Assembly: GCA_945873675.1 (NCBI GenBank)
Contig: CAMCEP010000075.1
Span: forward strand, 1-10,730
Direction of reading: 5' to 3'
Length of the DNA: 10,730 nucleotides
Source of the DNA: Asaia bogorensis
GTDB lineage: Bacteria; Pseudomonadota; Alphaproteobacteria; Acetobacterales; Acetobacteraceae
The stretch's first letter is position 1. Every line of letters starts with the position of its first letter. This document shows positions 7,126 to 10,730 of the stretch, in pieces. A program made the position numbers and the translations under genes. The notes beneath the pieces are model-generated. The model was not told the DNA's origin. It worked only from the letters and a program-made list of their open reading frames with translations, and did not search any database.

Positions 7126-7194
7126 AAGCCTCTGGACAGGGGGCGCTCAGCGCGCCAAAGGCAGGGCGAAAGCAAGCCAAGGGATTAGCGGAAC

Positions 7195-8439
7195 ATGAGC
7201 GGCACAAATCAGCGCATTGATGGCAAGCGGCTTTGGGATAGTCTGATGGCGATGGCGGAAATCGGCGCCACGCCCAAGGGTGGTGTGAAGCGCCTGACGC
7301 TGACGGATGTAGATAAGGCCGGGCGGGATCGTTTTCGTGGCTGGTGTGAGGCTTTGGGCCTGACGGTGCGCGTTGATTCCATCGGCAATATGTTCGCCCG
7401 CCGCGAAGGCCGTGATCCCACGCGCCTGCCCGTGCTGCTGGGCAGCCATTTGGACAGCCAACCCACGGGCGGCAAATTCGATGGTGCGCTGGGGGTGATT
7501 GCAGGGCTTGAGGTCATGCGCAGCATCCATGACCTGAACATCGTGACCGAAGCGCCGATTGAATTGGTGAATTGGACGGATGAGGAAGGCAGCCGGTTCG
7601 GCCACTCGCTCATGGGCAGCGGCGTTTGGGCCGGCATCTATACGCAGGAAAAGGCCTATAGTCTGCGCGATGTGGATGGCGTGAGTGTGGGTGAGGCGCT
7701 GGATGCCATTGGCTATAAAGGCCCGCATAAGGCGGCGCCCTTCCCGGCGGATGCCTATTTCGAATTGCATATCGAACAAGGCCCAATCCTGGAACGCGAA
7801 GGCAAGCAGATCGGTGTGGTGACCGGCGCGCAATCCCAGGTTTGGTATGATGCCGTCATCACGGGCCAGGATAGCCATGCCGGCACCACACCGCCTTCCG
7901 CGCGGCGCGATGCGCTGGTGGCCGCCGCGCGCGTGATTGAGCGTGTGGACGCACTGATGCGCGCGCGGGGTGAGGATGGCCGCGGCACAGTGGGCTTCCT
8001 GCAAGTGCTGCCCGCCAGCCGCAATGTGGTGCCGGGCGAAGTGCGCTTCAGCGTGGAATTCCGCCATCCGATCGATGCGCAAATAGAAGGCCTTGCGGAA
8101 AGCTTCCCGGAAGAAGCGCGCAAGCTGGTGGAGGCCAATGGCTGCAAGCTGGAATTGACCGAGCTGTTCCGCATCCCCGCGCAGCCCTTCGATCCCGCCT
8201 GCGTTGACCTGGTGCGCCAGGCCGCCAAGCGCCTTGGCCTGCCATCGCGTGAGATCATTTCCGGCGCCGGGCATGATGCGGTTTATGTCGCGCGTTCTGT
8301 GCCGACCGCGATGATCTTCACGCCCTGCAAGGATGGGCTTTCGCATAATGAAGCGGAAAGCATCATGCCGGAAGAAGCCGAAGCCGGCTGCCAGGTGTTG
8401 TTTGAAGCCGTGGTGGCGCGCGCCAATCGCGCCATCTGA
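7195..8439 (+). CDS. M20-family Zn hydrolase, N-carbamoyl-L-amino-acid hydrolase / beta-ureidopropionase type
   Basis: Cytoplasmic di-metal amidohydrolase of 414 residues, the normal length for L-carbamoylases (AmaB/HyuC), bacterial beta-ureidopropionases and allantoate amidohydrolases. It would cleave an N-carbamoyl group to CO2 and ammonia, releasing an amino acid. Metal and catalytic residues are all visible: H85 in GSHLDS, D96 in GGKFDG, E130/E131 in TDEEGSRF (general base and ligand), H192 in ELHIEQGP, and H384 in LSHNEAES. The dimerisation domain is inserted between about 215 and 330 and carries QDSHAGTTP (225-233), with H228 reaching the neighbouring active site in relatives, and ASRNVVPGEV (274-283). 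AGHDAVYVA (358-366) is also characteristic. AAGGG-like AAGGG lies 11 nt upstream. Located 60 nt before the hydantoinase gene on the same strand, so it probably takes the product of that enzyme. The subfamily motifs do not let me choose among L-carbamoyl-alpha-amino acid, beta-ureidopropionate and allantoate. Confidence 0.93.
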   Translation: MSGTNQRIDGKRLWDSLMAMAEIGATPKGGVKRLTLTDVDKAGRDRFRGWCEALGLTVRVDSIGNMFARREGRDPTRLPVLLGSHLDSQPTGGKFDGALGVIAGLEVMRSIHDLNIVTEAPIELVNWTDEEGSRFGHSLMGSGVWAGIYTQEKAYSLRDVDGVSVGEALDAIGYKGPHKAAPFPADAYFELHIEQGPILEREGKQIGVVTGAQSQVWYDAVITGQDSHAGTTPPSARRDALVAAARVIERVDALMRARGEDGRGTVGFLQVLPASRNVVPGEVRFSVEFRHPIDAQIEGLAESFPEEARKLVEANGCKLELTELFRIPAQPFDPACVDLVRQAAKRLGLPSREIISGAGHDAVYVARSVPTAMIFTPCKDGLSHNEAESIMPEEAEAGCQVLFEAVVARANRAI

Positions 8440-8485
8440 CAGCCCGGGCACAGCGCTTGCTTGGCCTTCGTCTGAAACACAACAA

Positions 8486-8490
8486 AAGGA
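8486..8490 (+). promoter_or_regulatory. Shine-Dalgarno of the hydantoinase gene
   Basis: AAGGA lies 9 nt before ATG 8500 in the otherwise A-rich end of the 60-nt gap after the carbamoylase stop. No hairpin with a T-run was seen in this gap, consistent with read-through from the carbamoylase gene. Confidence 0.65.
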
Positions 8491-8499
8491 TAGTCGCCG

Positions 8500-9954
8500 A
8501 TGAGCGATTTTGATCTTGTCATTCGTGGCGGCACCATCGGCACGGCGAGCGCCGTTTTTGATGCGGATATCGGCGTCAAGGATGGTGCCATCGCAGCAAT
8601 CGGCAAGAACCTGCCCAAGGGGCGCGCGGAACTGGATGCCAAGGGTAGACTTGTTCTGCCGGGGGGCGTGGATACCCATACCCATATCGAAGAACCACGC
8701 GGCGGCCCCACGGCGAATGCAGATAGTTTCATCACCGCGGGCGCTTCGGCGGCTGCGGGCGGCACCACCACGGTGATTGGCTTCGCGCGGCAGGAACGCG
8801 GAGGGTCGCTGACCCAGGCGGTGGCAGAGCATCACGAAAGGGCGAAGAAAAGCCTGATTGACTATAGCTTCCACATGATCCTGACCGAACCGCGCCCGGA
8901 TATCCTGCAACAGGAAGTGCCGGCACTGATCGCCTCGGGCCATCGCAGCCTCAAGATCTTTCTGACTTATGAAGGGGCGCGGATTTCGGACGCTGAGGCT
9001 TTGCAGGTGTTGGCCACGGCGCGCCGGCATGGCGCGCTTGTCTGCATTCATGCCGAACATCATGATCTGATTGATTTCCACAAGAATGCGCTGCTGGCGG
9101 CGGGTTTGACCCTGCCCAAGCATCACGCCTGGTCAAAGCCGATGGTGGTTGAACGTGAATGCGTGCATCGCGTCTGTGCCATGGCGGAAGCGCTGGATGT
9201 GCCGATCCAGGTCTTTCATGTCTCGGGCGCGGAAAGTGCCGAGGAAGTTGAACGCGCGCAAAAGCGCGGGTTGAAGATATGGGCGGAAACCTGCCCGCAA
9301 TATCTGGTGCTGACCACGGAAGACATGGATCGCCCTGGTTTTGAAGGCGCCAAATATGTCTTCAGCCCAGCCGCGCGCTCTGCCCCGGATCACGCGGCGC
9401 TCTGGGATGCGATGCGGCGCGGCATCATCAGCAATGTGAGTTCCGATCACGCGTCAACGCGCTATGCCGGGCCGGATGGCAAGACGGCTTTCGGGCTGGA
9501 TGCGCCCTTCACCAAAATCCCGAATGGCCTGCCGGGGCTTGCCACGCGCATGCCGATCCTGTTCAGCGAAGGTGTTGTGAAGGGGCGGATTTCCCTGCAG
9601 CAATTCGTGGCGCTGACAGCGACCAATCCGGCCGAGATTTTCGGCATGGCGCCGCGCAAGGGCAGCATTGTGGTCGGCGCGGATGCGGATTTCGCACTCT
9701 GGGATCCGACACGCCGTGTCACCATCACCAATGATATCCTGCTGCACGGGTCGGACCACACGCCCTATGAAGGCATGGAAGTCACCGGCTGGCCGGAAGC
9801 GACCTTTGTGCGCGGTGTTCCGGTGGTGCAAGGCGGCAAGGCCGTGGTTGCCGCTGGCCACGGCCAATTCATCCCGCGTGGCGCTTATGAGATGATCAAG
9901 CCGCGCGGCGTTTTCCCAGGCCCCTTCAATCCGGTGGATGGTGTCGCGGTCTGA
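8500..9954 (+). CDS. dihydropyrimidinase/hydantoinase-type cyclic amidohydrolase
   Basis: Cytoplasmic amidohydrolase of 484 residues that opens cyclic ureides (hydantoins or dihydropyrimidines) to N-carbamoyl amino acids. The complete binuclear metal site is visible: H60 and H62 in DTHTHIE, carbamylated K152 in RSLKIFLTYEG, H184 in IHAEHHD, H240 in VFHVSGAES, and D316 in SSDHAST. Y157 corresponds to the substrate-contacting tyrosine of the family and IPNGLPGL (340-347) to the asparagine substrate loop. Length and spacing fit dihydropyrimidinases (H58/H60/K150/H183/H239/D316 in typical members). The loop usually reading CSPPLR is FSPAAR here (288-293), so this is a divergent subfamily and substrate preference is uncertain; it may not be a classical D-hydantoinase. 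A start at ATG 8500 is supported by AAGGA. It pairs with the upstream carbamoylase for a two-step ureide breakdown. Allantoinase is a less likely alternative. Confidence 0.93.
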   Translation: MSDFDLVIRGGTIGTASAVFDADIGVKDGAIAAIGKNLPKGRAELDAKGRLVLPGGVDTHTHIEEPRGGPTANADSFITAGASAAAGGTTTVIGFARQERGGSLTQAVAEHHERAKKSLIDYSFHMILTEPRPDILQQEVPALIASGHRSLKIFLTYEGARISDAEALQVLATARRHGALVCIHAEHHDLIDFHKNALLAAGLTLPKHHAWSKPMVVERECVHRVCAMAEALDVPIQVFHVSGAESAEEVERAQKRGLKIWAETCPQYLVLTTEDMDRPGFEGAKYVFSPAARSAPDHAALWDAMRRGIISNVSSDHASTRYAGPDGKTAFGLDAPFTKIPNGLPGLATRMPILFSEGVVKGRISLQQFVALTATNPAEIFGMAPRKGSIVVGADADFALWDPTRRVTITNDILLHGSDHTPYEGMEVTGWPEATFVRGVPVVQGGKAVVAAGHGQFIPRGAYEMIKPRGVFPGPFNPVDGVAV

Positions 9955-9970
9955 TTTTCAGCACCAAGGT

Positions 9971-9997
9971 CGGATGGCTTCAGATTGAAGCCATCCG
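9971..9997. terminator. 12-bp perfect inverted repeat between convergent genes, possible bidirectional terminator
   Basis: Two 12-nt arms (9971-9982 and 9986-9997) are exact reverse complements around a 3-nt loop, GAT, starting 17 nt after the hydantoinase stop. The right arm and loop lie within the last codons of the minus-strand permease gene, and the left arm includes its stop (9980-9982). Position between convergent genes fits a terminator serving both directions. No T-run follows on either strand, so it is not a textbook intrinsic terminator; it may act with Rho or as an mRNA 3'-end stabiliser. Confidence 0.5.
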
Positions 9998-10730
9998 CCT
10001 GAGGCCGACCATCCGATCACACAGGAACAGCACAAAAATCGTCAGCAGAATAAGCAGGGTTGAAACCGCAGCAAGCGTCGGATCCGGGCTGATTTCCAGA
10101 TAATTGAGCAACTGGATCGGCAGGGTTTTGGTGCGCACATCCACGAGAAACATGGATACCGGGTAATTGTCGAAACTCGCGATGAAAGCGAATAGCGCGC
10201 CCGAGACGAAGCCAGGCAGGATATTCGGCACCAGCACGCGCCAGATCGCCAAGGGATAGGAACAGCCAAGGGTGCGCGCCGCATCCACCATGGCGAAGTC
10301 AAACAGGCTCAAGCTTGCCAGGACCGTGCGCATGATGAAGGGCATGGTGATCACCACATGCGCGATCAGCAGCGAAAACCACGCATCGCGCAGCCCCAAT
10401 TCGCGCATCGCTTGCAACATCGCAATACCAAGCACGAGCCCCGGCAGCATGAGCGGTGAGACCATGAAAGTGGCGACAGCCTCGGCCCCTGGCAGGCGGC
10501 CACGGACCAGGGCAATGGCGCAAAGTGTGCCCAGCAGCAGGGAAATCGCCGTGGAAAGGGCAGCGATTTGCGCCGAAAGTCCAAGGGCTGACAGCAGCCC
10601 ATCCACATTGCGAATGCGCCCATACCATTGCAGCGAAAACCCCTCAGGCGGGAAGGCGAAGATCGGCGCTTCCGTGAAGGATACGGGTATCACCACCACA
10701 ATCGGCAGCAGCAGGAAGGCGATGGTCAGG
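9980..10730 (-). CDS. ABC transporter permease, PotC-like, N-terminus cut by window edge
   Basis: Inner-membrane permease of the spermidine/putrescine-type (PotC/binding-protein-dependent, MetI-like) ABC importers. The frame runs open to the right edge (249 codons seen), adding LTIAFLLLPIV from the first helix before the first possible internal start (GTG 10699), so the true start lies outside; a full protein of about 265-270 residues is expected. Hydrophobic helices follow in the usual order. The cytoplasmic EAA loop, DAARTLG...RVLVP (about 10226-10285), binds the ATPase subunit. After it come FIASFDNYPVSMFL and TLPIQLLNY, matching the PotC pattern (SFDD..VS.F and TLP). Partner genes (second permease, ATPase, binding protein) would lie to the right. 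It converges on the hydantoinase gene with a 25-nt gap. PotC-like systems also import other amines, amino-acid derivatives and ureides; the substrate is undetermined. Confidence 0.92.
   Translation of the reverse strand, partial: LTIAFLLLPIVVVIPVSFTEAPIFAFPPEGFSLQWYGRIRNVDGLLSALGLSAQIAALSTAISLLLGTLCAIALVRGRLPGAEAVATFMVSPLMLPGLVLGIAMLQAMRELGLRDAWFSLLIAHVVITMPFIMRTVLASLSLFDFAMVDAARTLGCSYPLAIWRVLVPNILPGFVSGALFAFIASFDNYPVSMFLVDVRTKTLPIQLLNYLEISPDPTLAAVSTLLILLTIFVLFLCDRMVGLRRMASI

Noticed and set aside
7142..7156. Short GC-rich inverted repeat (GGCGC / GCGCC) after the binding-protein gene
   Set aside because: A 5-bp GC stem is expected by chance in DNA of this composition and no T-run follows.
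7147..9126. A 659-codon open frame on the minus strand across the carbamoylase and hydantoinase genes
   Set aside because: It is the antisense shadow of two well-recognised GC-rich genes, spans their intergenic gap, and its translation is low-complexity, rich in His/Arg/Ala, with no recognisable domain.
1..10730. Defence system, prophage, CRISPR array, insertion sequence, tRNA or integration site
   Set aside because: No direct-repeat arrays, transposase or phage-type proteins, tRNA-like sequences or terminal repeats were seen; the whole window is accounted for by metabolic and transport genes with short gaps.

Overview
The window is GC-rich and densely packed, with short gaps, 4-nt gene overlaps and long antisense open frames. 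It carries a periplasmic Bug-type receptor, small-molecule transporters and a hydantoinase/carbamoylase pair. This combination suggests an environmental alphaproteobacterium, most likely of the Acetobacteraceae (Roseomonas-like). That placement is inferred from gene content and protein style; no rRNA or other marker gene is present.

Left block (1-2685, minus strand): a three-gene unit read right to left. It holds an RlmI-like class I SAM-dependent rRNA methyltransferase, a small DUF3293 protein and an MFS transporter whose C-terminus lies beyond the left edge. The genes overlap by 4 and 13 nt, so they are probably co-transcribed and translationally coupled. Across a 45-bp gap, on the plus strand, lies panC (pantothenate synthetase, 2731-3582). 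It is followed by a Bug/TctC-type periplasmic receptor (3665-4636) with a strong ribosome binding site and no membrane partner in view.

Middle block (4646-6303, minus strand): a DMT/EamA transporter and a class II aldolase/adducin-family protein overlap by 4 nt (aldolase first), and converge on the Bug gene with a 9-nt gap. Across a 60-bp divergent gap, on the plus strand, comes a series of three genes: a ModA-fold periplasmic binding protein lacking the usual molybdate ligands (6364-7125), an M20-family N-carbamoyl-L-amino-acid hydrolase-type enzyme (7195-8439) and a dihydropyrimidinase/hydantoinase-type enzyme (8500-9954). The two enzymes would act in sequence: cyclic ureide ring opening, then removal of the N-carbamoyl group. 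This gives an amino acid (or beta-amino acid), CO2 and ammonia.

Right edge (9980-10730, minus strand): a PotC-like ABC permease, cut by the window edge, converges on the hydantoinase gene. A perfect 12-bp inverted repeat overlaps the permease stop codon and may terminate transcription from one or both sides. The permease may belong to an uptake system for the ureide substrate, but this is inferred from position only.

No RNA genes, insertion sequences, CRISPR arrays, prophage genes or attachment sites were seen, and no gene appears broken. The region reads as ordinary metabolic and transport content. The most useful open questions are the substrates of the binding proteins and of the hydantoinase/carbamoylase pair.
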